Source: Bacteroidales bacterium (lineage in GTDB: Bacteria; Bacteroidota; Bacteroidia; Bacteroidales; JAADGE01). Taken from it: 5,233 bases of DNA. Made by a program: the position numbers and the translations under genes. The DNA is taken from assembly GCA_026987795.1 (NCBI GenBank), contig JALSMF010000007.1:1-5233 (forward strand). The letters run 5' to 3'. The notes below the pieces were generated by a model. That model saw nothing but the letters and a program-made list of their open reading frames with translations, was not told the origin of the DNA and did no database searches. Each line of letters opens with the position of its first letter. The first letter of the stretch is position 1. Shown in pieces: positions 1 to 4,833 of this stretch.

Positions 1-281
1 GCTAATGCTTCTGACAATGAACTGCTTAAAAAACTTGTATCGCTTGAAAGCTTATCAGAAAGGTTTTTCAGAGAGTCAATAATATATTTGTTTTTTTTCA
101 AAAGCGACTCGAAATTTTCTTTATCTCTCTTGTAATCAAACAGGGTCTTATCCAGAGCATATTCCAAAGAATCAATTCTTTTTTGATTCTCAAGATTCAT
201 CGCATCATATTTCTTTTTTGTAACCAGACAGGAAGGAAATATAAGCGTAACAACTAAAATTAAAATCGAAATTTTATGCAT
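1..281 (-). CDS. Lipoprotein N-terminus, probable OmpA-family (partial)
   Basis: Translating the minus strand from the ATG at 281-279 gives 93 residues with no stop before the left edge, so the 3' part is missing. Residues 1-17 form a hydrophobic signal ending in FPSC, with Cys18 as the predicted lipidated residue. The mature start, CLVTKKKYDAM, closely resembles the 'C-(V/L)-x-KKKYD' beginning of many Bacteroidota OmpA/MotB-type lipoproteins, in which a coiled-coil linker leads to a C-terminal peptidoglycan-binding domain. Residues about 28-80 are rich in Lys, Glu, Asp and Leu and look helical or coiled-coil, which fits. There is no acidic run right after the Cys, so surface export is not indicated and a periplasm-facing anchor is more likely. 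The OmpA domain itself would lie outside the window, so the family call is an inference; another coiled-coil lipoprotein is possible. The gene has its own -7 element at 303-310 and no Shine-Dalgarno site. Confidence 0.6.
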   Translation of the reverse strand, partial: MHKISILILVVTLIFPSCLVTKKKYDAMNLENQKRIDSLEYALDKTLFDYKRDKENFESLLKKNKYIIDSLKNLSDKLSSDTSFLSSSLSEAL

Positions 282-296
282 AATATAGTTATATTA
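281..296. repeat. Short AT-only palindrome at the lipoprotein start codon
   Basis: A perfect 7-base inverted repeat (taatata, spacer gt, tatatta) runs from the first base of the minus-strand start codon upstream into the leader. It could be an operator or a weak leader structure. AT-only palindromes arise easily by chance in such DNA, so function is uncertain. Confidence 0.25.
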
Positions 297-302
297 GTTT
301 TG

Positions 303-310
303 CAAAGGTA
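303..310 (-). promoter_or_regulatory. Bacteroidota -7 promoter element for the left-edge lipoprotein
   Basis: The minus strand reads TACCTTTG, an exact match to the TAnnTTTG element used by the Bacteroidota primary sigma factor. It lies 21 bases before the ATG at 281, which predicts a very short leader. No clear TTG-type -33 box is found at the usual 17-23 base spacing, because that region is occupied by the neighbouring terminator stem. The call therefore rests on the -7 element and its position. Confidence 0.5.
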
Positions 311-320
311 AAAAGAAATA

Positions 321-351
321 AAAAAAGATTGCCGAACTGACAATCTTTTTT
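321..351 (-). terminator. Intrinsic terminator after the beta-propeller lipoprotein gene
   Basis: An 11-bp perfect stem (aaaaaagattg at 321-331 pairing with caatctttttt at 341-351) encloses a 9-base loop. On the minus strand the stem's T-run continues into more T-rich sequence. It lies about 90 bases past the stop codon of the gene ending at 443 and just before the promoter of the left-edge lipoprotein, so it separates the two units. The stem is flanked by A's on one side and T's on the other, so it could also stop plus-strand transcription. Confidence 0.75.
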
Positions 352-442
352 AGTTTATTAGTTATGTATAAGAAAATCAATTAAGGATTATTACTTTTCT
401 GTTTAACTATTTGTAAGCAAACTAAATTTCAGTATTATTCTC

Positions 443-1675
443 TCAAAACTTATTCACATTATTAGTATTTCGATTATCATGTGTTGTCTTTGCCCAACCG
501 TTTTTATTTAAATTTGCATCGCTTTGTATGGCATACACTTTTTTACTGTCTGTGCAATAAATAACATTATCATCGGAAAGAGCCTTTGTATTTCTGTTTA
601 TATTTATATCACTTTCCCAAATTATACTTCCGGATTTGTCGGTTACGCTTAAATGAGGACTATTATCACTGATAACACCGTATAGCTGATTTTTTGTATC
701 AATTAAAGGTGTTTGAGGTAAGTTTAATCCTGAATTAATGAGATTTCCCGAATTTATATCATAAACAGAGCATCCTGCAAATAGGTCAAATAAAAACATA
801 TTATCATCTGAATCAAAAGTCTTGGTATCCGAACTTGTTGCTGCATAAACTTTCCAAATCGTTGTATGGTTTACCGGATTAATTCTTATTAAACTGTCGG
901 TATTAATTAAAGTTATAATATCTCCGTTATCGGCTATTGTAATATTGTTTGCTGCAGAAACGACATTAGCCGGAGTTGACCAAAGTAAACTGCCGTTGTC
1001 GGAATCGGAAACCGTTAATAACTGTCCGCTGTCGTCATGTTCAAAATCAATGATTTCTCCGTTTTTACCAACAACAATTTCTGTATTTTCGGAACCGATA
1101 AAACGGTACCATTTAACAGTTCCGTCATTTCCTATACAATACATTGCACGGTAATAGGAGCCGCTGCCGGTTGTTTTTATAATAATATCTCCGTTATTTG
1201 CCAAAGCTAAAGGTCCTAATTCCCCGTATGTGTAAACATCACTTGCGTCTAAAGGTAATGTTTGCGGAACTTCCCATACCCAGTTAAAACTTCCGTCTGC
1301 AGGATTAATACAATAAAGTTTTGTATAGGAAGCAACATAAATATTTCCTGCATCTCCTATTACTATATTACTGTTTGTGTACCAAGTTGCTAAAGTATCA
1401 CTCTGCCATTTTAAAGAACCGTCTGTATTGTTAACGGCATAAACTCTTTCATAATCATAGTTTGAGACTCCTCCGCCGGCAGAATAGTAGATTGTTCCGT
1501 TTGTTCCAACAGCTAAAGGTTTGTTATCAATAAAATGTTCTTTTTCACTTTGCGGAATGTTATGAACCCACAATGTGTCTCCGGCATTTGCAATTAAATT
1601 ATCTTCTTTTTTACAAGAGATTGTTAATGATATCATAAATACCGAAATAAATAAAGCAATAAATATTTTTTTCAT
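443..1675 (-). CDS. PQQ-like beta-propeller lipoprotein, probably surface-exposed
   Basis: The product is a 410-residue lipoprotein. The signal (MKKIFIALF...) ends at TISC with Cys21 as the lipid anchor. It is followed by KKED, which fits the K-(D/E)2 lipoprotein export signal described for surface lipoproteins of Bacteroidota. The rest is a repeat protein. Strands of the type NG-x-I-hydrophobic begin near residues 57, 107, 159, 203, 248, 288, 326 and 367. They alternate with 'DG(S/T)xxW' PQQ-type motifs whose Trp residues are at about 90, 132, 190, 232, 274 and 353; a degenerate copy lies near 308. Eight units fit an eight-bladed propeller. The tail (W394 ... HDNRNT) resembles the closing motif often seen at the end of such propellers. 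No PQQ-enzyme catalytic motifs were recognised, so a binding or scaffold role is likelier than a dehydrogenase. The ATG at 1711 is rejected because the signal peptide starts at 1675. A near-match -7 element (TAACTTTA, 1707-1700) lies between the two starts. Confidence 0.85.
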   Translation of the reverse strand: MKKIFIALFISVFMISLTISCKKEDNLIANAGDTLWVHNIPQSEKEHFIDNKPLAVGTNGTIYYSAGGGVSNYDYERVYAVNNTDGSLKWQSDTLATWYTNSNIVIGDAGNIYVASYTKLYCINPADGSFNWVWEVPQTLPLDASDVYTYGELGPLALANNGDIIIKTTGSGSYYRAMYCIGNDGTVKWYRFIGSENTEIVVGKNGEIIDFEHDDSGQLLTVSDSDNGSLLWSTPANVVSAANNITIADNGDIITLINTDSLIRINPVNHTTIWKVYAATSSDTKTFDSDDNMFLFDLFAGCSVYDINSGNLINSGLNLPQTPLIDTKNQLYGVISDNSPHLSVTDKSGSIIWESDININRNTKALSDDNVIYCTDSKKVYAIQSDANLNKNGWAKTTHDNRNTNNVNKF

Positions 1676-1745
1676 AGCATAATATTTTGTAATAAAAAAT
1701 AAAGTTACCATAAAAAGAATAACAAGTGGGATGTTAGCAGGTGTT

Positions 1746-1820
1746 TTACAACAGTTTTTTGTTGGTTGCTAAATTAAAATAGCTATTAATAAATTTGAAA
1801 ATCGCTTAATTTTGTTGTAA
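1746..1820. repeat. 8-base inverted repeat flanking the plus-strand promoter
   Basis: The sequence ttacaaca at 1746-1753 is the exact reverse complement of tgttgtaa at 1813-1820; the pair brackets the promoter at 1766-1797. A smaller dyad, aactt-gt-aagtt, overlaps at 1819-1830. These could be binding sites of a regulator acting on the divergent region. With arms this short, chance is a real alternative. Confidence 0.25.
1766..1797 (+). promoter_or_regulatory. Promoter of the beta-barrel gene (TTG-N21-TAAATTTG)
   Basis: TTG at 1766-1768 is followed after 21 bases by TAAATTTG at 1790-1797, an exact TAnnTTTG element with spacing normal for Bacteroidota promoters. Transcription would begin near 1802, giving a leader of about 60 bases before the ATG at 1862. 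A second exact -7 match (TAATTTTG, 1807-1814) has no TTG box at a suitable distance and is less convincing. Confidence 0.6.
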
Positions 1821-1861
1821 CTTGTAAGTTATTTGTATGTAATGCTTGAAATTATTTTATT

Positions 1862-2650
1862 ATGAAAAAATTAACGGTTCTCATCTTATTTCTTTTTATT
1901 TTCTGCTCTTATTTGTTTTCGCAAGATACTGACAATAAGGGTTATAAATTTAAGCCTTATGCAACGACAGGAGGTCATTTTATTGTTCATTCCGGCATTT
2001 GGGGAGGAACTGTTCCTGCAATTCCTGAAGAAAGCAATGCGGCTTTGGGCGGAACGTCTTATTACGGTCCTGCATTCGGTGTTGATATTAATTATCATTT
2101 TACAAAAAACATTTCTTTATATTTTGATATCAGCAGATATACCCGAAAAACTCCGGTGGCTTACAAAGACGGTTATGCAAGCAGTTTTTGGGTATTTGAA
2201 CAAACTGATTATTCTGTTTACAGGGTTGGCCCGTTTGAAGAAGATGCTTTTTATAATGTTCAGACAACAGGCTTCAGGTTGGGTTTTAAAGCATATTTGC
2301 AGCATGAGAAAAAAATTCAGCCGTGGATTGGAGTTTACTGGGGATATTATAACGTTTTGCACGGTATTTATAATAAAGGAATGTCAAAAACCTGGGGAAA
2401 CGATAATGGTTATGTTTCCGGCTTATCTTATATTAATTTCGGTACGGATATTTGGGATAAAACAAGGACTTTGGGAATTTCGTTATTTTATGAATACGGA
2501 GCTCCTGTGTACAGGAATTACAGCATAGATGACTGTATAGTAAAAGGATGGACATTCAAAGACGAGGGAGAAGGAGAGCCTGTTTTCGGCTATAACAGAA
2601 TAGGTATTGCCGTTATCATCAGAAATGTTAAAAATAATGAAAAAATGTAA
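1862..2650 (+). CDS. Secreted protein, probable outer-membrane beta-barrel
   Basis: The product has 262 residues. Residues 1-20 are a classical signal peptide (MKK, a long hydrophobic core, then LFS before Gln21), the usual Bacteroidota signal peptidase I pattern. Cys15 lies inside the hydrophobic core without a lipobox, so this is not a lipoprotein. The mature part is rich in Tyr, Phe, Trp and Gly and shows alternating beta strands: about 32-45, 70-80, 83-94, 137-147, 153-164, 184-198, 204-217 and 242-256. Eight strands with polar loops suggest a small outer-membrane barrel. The protein ends NNEKM, not in the aromatic residue typical of many barrels, so a soluble beta protein cannot be excluded. 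I do not recognise a specific family or ligand. It is divergent from the propeller lipoprotein, has its own promoter, lacks a Shine-Dalgarno site, and is followed four bases later by a terminator, so it is monocistronic. Confidence 0.8.
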   Translation: MKKLTVLILFLFIFCSYLFSQDTDNKGYKFKPYATTGGHFIVHSGIWGGTVPAIPEESNAALGGTSYYGPAFGVDINYHFTKNISLYFDISRYTRKTPVAYKDGYASSFWVFEQTDYSVYRVGPFEEDAFYNVQTTGFRLGFKAYLQHEKKIQPWIGVYWGYYNVLHGIYNKGMSKTWGNDNGYVSGLSYINFGTDIWDKTRTLGISLFYEYGAPVYRNYSIDDCIVKGWTFKDEGEGEPVFGYNRIGIAVIIRNVKNNEKM

Positions 2651-2654
2651 TAAA

Positions 2655-2678
2655 AAGAACCGCTGTAAAGCGGTTCTT
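2655..2678 (+). terminator. Bidirectional terminator between convergent genes
   Basis: A perfect 10-bp stem (aagaaccgct / agcggttctt) closes a GTAA loop, a GNRA-type tetraloop on the plus strand. It begins four bases after the stop codon of the barrel gene. Read on the minus strand the same stem is followed by TTTATTA, so it also suits the CZB gene ending at 2712. The T-tract is better on the minus strand (on the plus strand it is ATATTTT). One hairpin most likely serves both genes. Confidence 0.85.
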
Positions 2679-2711
2679 ATATTTTCAGACAATGCAGAAT
2701 TAATGTAATTG

Positions 2712-3161
2712 TTACTTTGGGTTTGAAAACATTGCTTCTATTTTTTCTTCATCAGTAAGTTCTATTTCTTTTTTTATACTCTCAAGAGTTTTGAGCAGAA
2801 TATCAGAGAGGTTTTCAAGTGTGTCAGCATAGTTATTCATTATCTCTTTATTTTTTCTGTCAATAATTGCCTGCGTAAAAAAATTACCTTCCTCTTTGTT
2901 TTTCATAAAATCGTATAATTCCTTTCCTATATTATGAAACTCTTCATGGTCTTTAGAAAGTGAATGCGCAGAATTAAGATGATAAATGACTTGTCCGTAT
3001 TCCAGAATCATTTTGCCGCAGGCACATTCGGTATGTTTAACCGGGACTAACTGCTCATCAACATTAATACCTTTAAATTTTGCTTCGGCATAATTTTTCC
3101 ATTTCAGATGCTCATTCTTTATAAGGTCCAGCCTTAGAAGTAATTCTTGCTTCTTGTTCAT
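2712..3161 (-). CDS. Stand-alone CZB (chemoreceptor zinc-binding) domain protein
   Basis: The product is 149 residues with no signal peptide or membrane segment, so it is cytoplasmic. Residues about 12-85 match the pattern of the CZB four-helix zinc domain: His18 in HLKW, Cys46 in H-x2-C-x-C-G-K-M (the family usually has C-x-(F/L)-G-K-W), and His72 with His76 in D-H-x3-H. These give the three-His/one-Cys zinc site known for the family, whose members sense zinc or oxidants such as hypochlorous acid in chemoreceptors and diguanylate cyclases. Here the family aromatic residues are replaced by Cys48 and Met51. Residues about 97-145 form a charged amphipathic helix, possibly a coiled coil for dimerisation or partner contact. 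There is no attached signalling domain. An upstream TTG at 3188 would extend it by nine residues, but it lies inside the promoter's -7 element (3190-3197) or at the transcription start, so the ATG at 3161 is chosen. The partner is unknown. The domain call comes from motifs alone. Confidence 0.7.
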   Translation of the reverse strand: MNKKQELLLRLDLIKNEHLKWKNYAEAKFKGINVDEQLVPVKHTECACGKMILEYGQVIYHLNSAHSLSKDHEEFHNIGKELYDFMKNKEEGNFFTQAIIDRKNKEIMNNYADTLENLSDILLKTLESIKKEIELTDEEKIEAMFSNPK

Positions 3162-3189
3162 AGTGTAAGAGTTTTGTGATTTGAGCAAG

Positions 3190-3222
3190 CAAATTTATAT
3201 AATTTTCGATAAAAAAACACAA
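3190..3222 (-). promoter_or_regulatory. Promoter of the CZB gene (TTG-N22-TAAATTTG)
   Basis: On the minus strand TTG (3222-3220) is followed after 22 bases by TAAATTTG (3197-3190), an exact Bacteroidota -7 element. Transcription should start near 3185, giving a leader of about 25 bases to the ATG at 3161. The -7 element has the same sequence as the one in front of the barrel gene at 1790. Confidence 0.6.
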
Positions 3223-3297
3223 TTTAAGAAAAAAAGTTATTTATGTCTGAATTTGTTTTAAAAATTTCTTTTATTATCTCTTTCTGTGGACTAAAAA

Positions 3298-3328
3298 AAC
3301 AAACTGTGAGCTTTATTCACAATTTGTT
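3298..3328 (-). terminator. Second (distal) terminator hairpin behind rocD
   Basis: On the minus strand, bases 3328-3317 (aacaaattgtga) pair with 3309-3298 (tcacagtttgtt) over 12 bp including one G-U pair, around a 7-base loop. The T-run that begins in the stem continues just past it. On the plus strand the same position would be an A-C mismatch, so the hairpin is better formed in minus-strand RNA, matching rocD's direction. Confidence 0.55.
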
Positions 3329-3345
3329 ATTTGTCATATTTTAAC

Positions 3346-3375
3346 AAAAAAAGAGCTGCTTTTCTGCAACTCTTT
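3346..3375 (-). terminator. First (proximal) terminator behind rocD
   Basis: In minus-strand RNA, 3375-3366 (aaagagttgc) pairs with 3359-3350 (gcagctcttt) over 10 bp with one U-G pair, around a 6-base loop, and the T-run (3352-3346) follows. It starts 22 bases after the rocD stop codon. On the plus strand the wobble pair becomes a C-A mismatch, which supports minus-strand use. Confidence 0.8.
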
Positions 3376-3396
3376 CTACTTTTAAACAGAAAAAGA

Positions 3397-4608
3397 TTAT
3401 TCAAATGACATAATTGTTTCTTTAATAATCTTTGCTGCTTCTCGTATTTGCTCTTCATTAATTACCAAAGGCGGAGCAAAGCGAATTATATGTCCGTGTG
3501 TCGGCTTTGCCAATAAACCGTTGTCTCTTAATTTCAGGCAAACATCCCATGCTTCTTTCCCGTTTTTAGGTTTAATAATCATTGCGTTAAGTAAGCCCTT
3601 ACCTCTTACGAGTTCCACCATTTCCGAATCAATTTTACGAAGTTCTTCGCGGAATATTTTCCCGAGTTTTTCGGCATTTTCGGCAAGTTTCTCTTCTTTT
3701 ATTACTTCCAGTGCCGCAATTGCTACCTTTCCTGCCAACGGGTTACCTCCGAATGTAGAACCATGCTCGCCGGGTTTTATGACAAGCATAATGTCATCAT
3801 CAGCTAAAACGGCTGATACGGGCATAGCTCCGCCGGATAATGCTTTTCCGAGGATGAGAATATCGGGTCTTACGTTTTCGTGGTCAACGGCAAGAAGTTT
3901 ACCCGTTCTGGCAATTCCCGTTTGCACTTCATCGGCAATAAAAAGCACATTTTTTTCTTTACACAGATCGTATGCTTTTTTCAAATATCCGTTATCGGGA
4001 ACATAGACACCGGCTTCGCCTTGTATGGGCTCTACAAGAAATGCGGCTACATTCGGGTCTTCGAGTTCTTTTTTTAGAGCATCGATATTGTTGTAAGGAA
4101 TAGTAACAAAGCCGGGTGTGTAGGGTCCGAAACCTTTGTATGCATCAGGATCGGTTGACATTGAAATTATAGTGATTGTTCTTCCGTGAAAGTTGTTTTC
4201 GCAAACAATAATTTTTGCCTCATTTTCCGGAACTTTTTTAACTTCATAAGCCCATTTTCTGGCAAGTTTAAGAGCGGTTTCATCGGCTTCGGCTCCGGTA
4301 TTCATCGGTAATACCTTGTCATATCCGAAATATTTTGTTACGTATTCTTCGAATTCGCCGAGAACATTATTATAAAATGCTCTTGAGGTAAGAGTAAGTT
4401 TTTGAGCTTGCTCTGTCATCGCTCCTATAATTTTAGGATGGCAATGTCCTTGGTTTACAGCAGAATATGCTGACAGGAAATCGAAATATTTTTTTCCTTC
4501 TACGTCCCAAACATAAACACCTTCGCCTTTTTCCAAGACAACGGGCAGGGGATGATAGTTATGTGCACCGTATCGGGCTTCTTTATCCATATAATCTTTT
4601 GAAGTCAT
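3397..4608 (-). CDS. rocD: Ornithine aminotransferase
   Basis: This 403-residue PLP enzyme transfers the delta-amino group of ornithine to 2-oxoglutarate, giving glutamate-5-semialdehyde and glutamate; the semialdehyde cyclises to pyrroline-5-carboxylate. That links arginine/ornithine breakdown to proline and glutamate in the cytoplasm. It is a fold-type I, class III aminotransferase of normal length. Visible motifs: GAHNYHPLPV (14-23) with Tyr18, SAYSAVNQGHCHPKI with Tyr48, NTGAEADETA (103-112), NNFHGRT with Phe140 and Arg143, EPIQGEAG with Glu198, ADEVQTG with Asp226, the Schiff-base Lys255 in LGKALSGG, GSTFGGNP with Thr285, and RFAPPL with Arg376. From memory, these correspond to human OAT Tyr55, Tyr85, Phe177, Arg180, Glu235, Asp263, Lys292, Thr322 and Arg413 at a constant offset of 37. 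That makes OAT much likelier than acetylornithine aminotransferase. The start is supported by the family's N-terminus. The gene stands alone: tandem terminators follow it, and an imperfect -7 element (TTATTTTG, 4660-4653) precedes it. Confidence 0.96.
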   Translation of the reverse strand: MTSKDYMDKEARYGAHNYHPLPVVLEKGEGVYVWDVEGKKYFDFLSAYSAVNQGHCHPKIIGAMTEQAQKLTLTSRAFYNNVLGEFEEYVTKYFGYDKVLPMNTGAEADETALKLARKWAYEVKKVPENEAKIIVCENNFHGRTITIISMSTDPDAYKGFGPYTPGFVTIPYNNIDALKKELEDPNVAAFLVEPIQGEAGVYVPDNGYLKKAYDLCKEKNVLFIADEVQTGIARTGKLLAVDHENVRPDILILGKALSGGAMPVSAVLADDDIMLVIKPGEHGSTFGGNPLAGKVAIAALEVIKEEKLAENAEKLGKIFREELRKIDSEMVELVRGKGLLNAMIIKPKNGKEAWDVCLKLRDNGLLAKPTHGHIIRFAPPLVINEEQIREAAKIIKETIMSFE

Positions 4609-4734
4609 AACATATAATTTTAGTATTTATAAAAAAGAGATAATATCGCAGGCAAAATAAGAACTTTTTTTTTACTAAAATCTAAACTTTGTAAATAAAT
4701 TAAAAGATGTTAAGAAACATAAAAGCAGAGGTTT
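4609..4734. other. Intergenic leader upstream of rocD
   Basis: This 126-base, very AT-rich stretch lies between rocD and the coding-like remnant. It holds a one-mismatch -7 element for rocD (TTATTTTG on the minus strand, 4660-4653, about 45 bases before the ATG) without a clear TTG box. I see no terminator hairpin, conserved riboswitch structure or small gene. Confidence 0.4.
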
Positions 4735-4833
4735 CTATTTGTCTGTATCGAGTATTAAAGGAAAGTCGTTTCCGCCGTAATAAGAGCAAGGATATTGGCG
4801 AACTCCTTTAAATTTGCTTGTGTATTCCGGATT
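4735..4833 (-). other. In-frame coding-like continuation after the TAA stop
   Basis: Directly after the TAA at 4836-4834 the same minus-strand frame continues for 32 codons to TAG at 4737-4735. The translation begins NPEYTSKFKGVRQYPC and continues SYYGGNDFPLILDTDK. It has a protein-like composition, and its GC content is roughly 40% by eye, against about 20% in the next 60 bases toward rocD. It has no ATG, so it is unlikely to be a separate gene. It may be the former C-terminus cut off by a nonsense change, or a sequence error at the stop. Confidence 0.4.

Noticed and set aside
945..1154. Plus-strand open frame opposite the propeller gene
   Set aside because: It is antisense to a well-supported repeat protein and has no initiation signal.
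1676..1711. Upstream ATG at 1711 as the start of the propeller lipoprotein
   Set aside because: It would put twelve residues before a standard lipoprotein signal peptide. The MKKIF start at 1675 gives a normal signal length.
1959..2528. 189-codon plus-strand open frame inside the barrel gene
   Set aside because: It lies wholly within the signal-peptide-bearing gene in another frame, and its composition (many Leu, Ile, Lys and Cys) is typical of a shifted reading.
1886..2692. Minus-strand open frames at 1886-2098, 2117-2362 and 2483-2692
   Set aside because: All overlap the secreted-protein gene or its terminator on the opposite strand and lack promoter or protein features.
2712..3161. Reading the Cys-x-Cys of the small minus-strand protein as a zinc-ribbon or DNA-binding zinc finger
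   Set aside because: There is no second Cys pair. The His/Cys spacing over the whole protein fits the CZB pattern much better.
3521..4006. 161-codon plus-strand open frame opposite rocD, and a smaller one at 3880-4077
   Set aside because: They are antisense to a highly conserved enzyme gene. The first translation is Ser/Pro/Phe-rich, typical of the reverse strand of a coding region.
3397..4608. Alternative assignment as acetylornithine aminotransferase
   Set aside because: The GAHNYHPLPV and SAYSAVNQGHCHPK motifs, with the Tyr residues that bind ornithine in OAT, point to ornithine aminotransferase.
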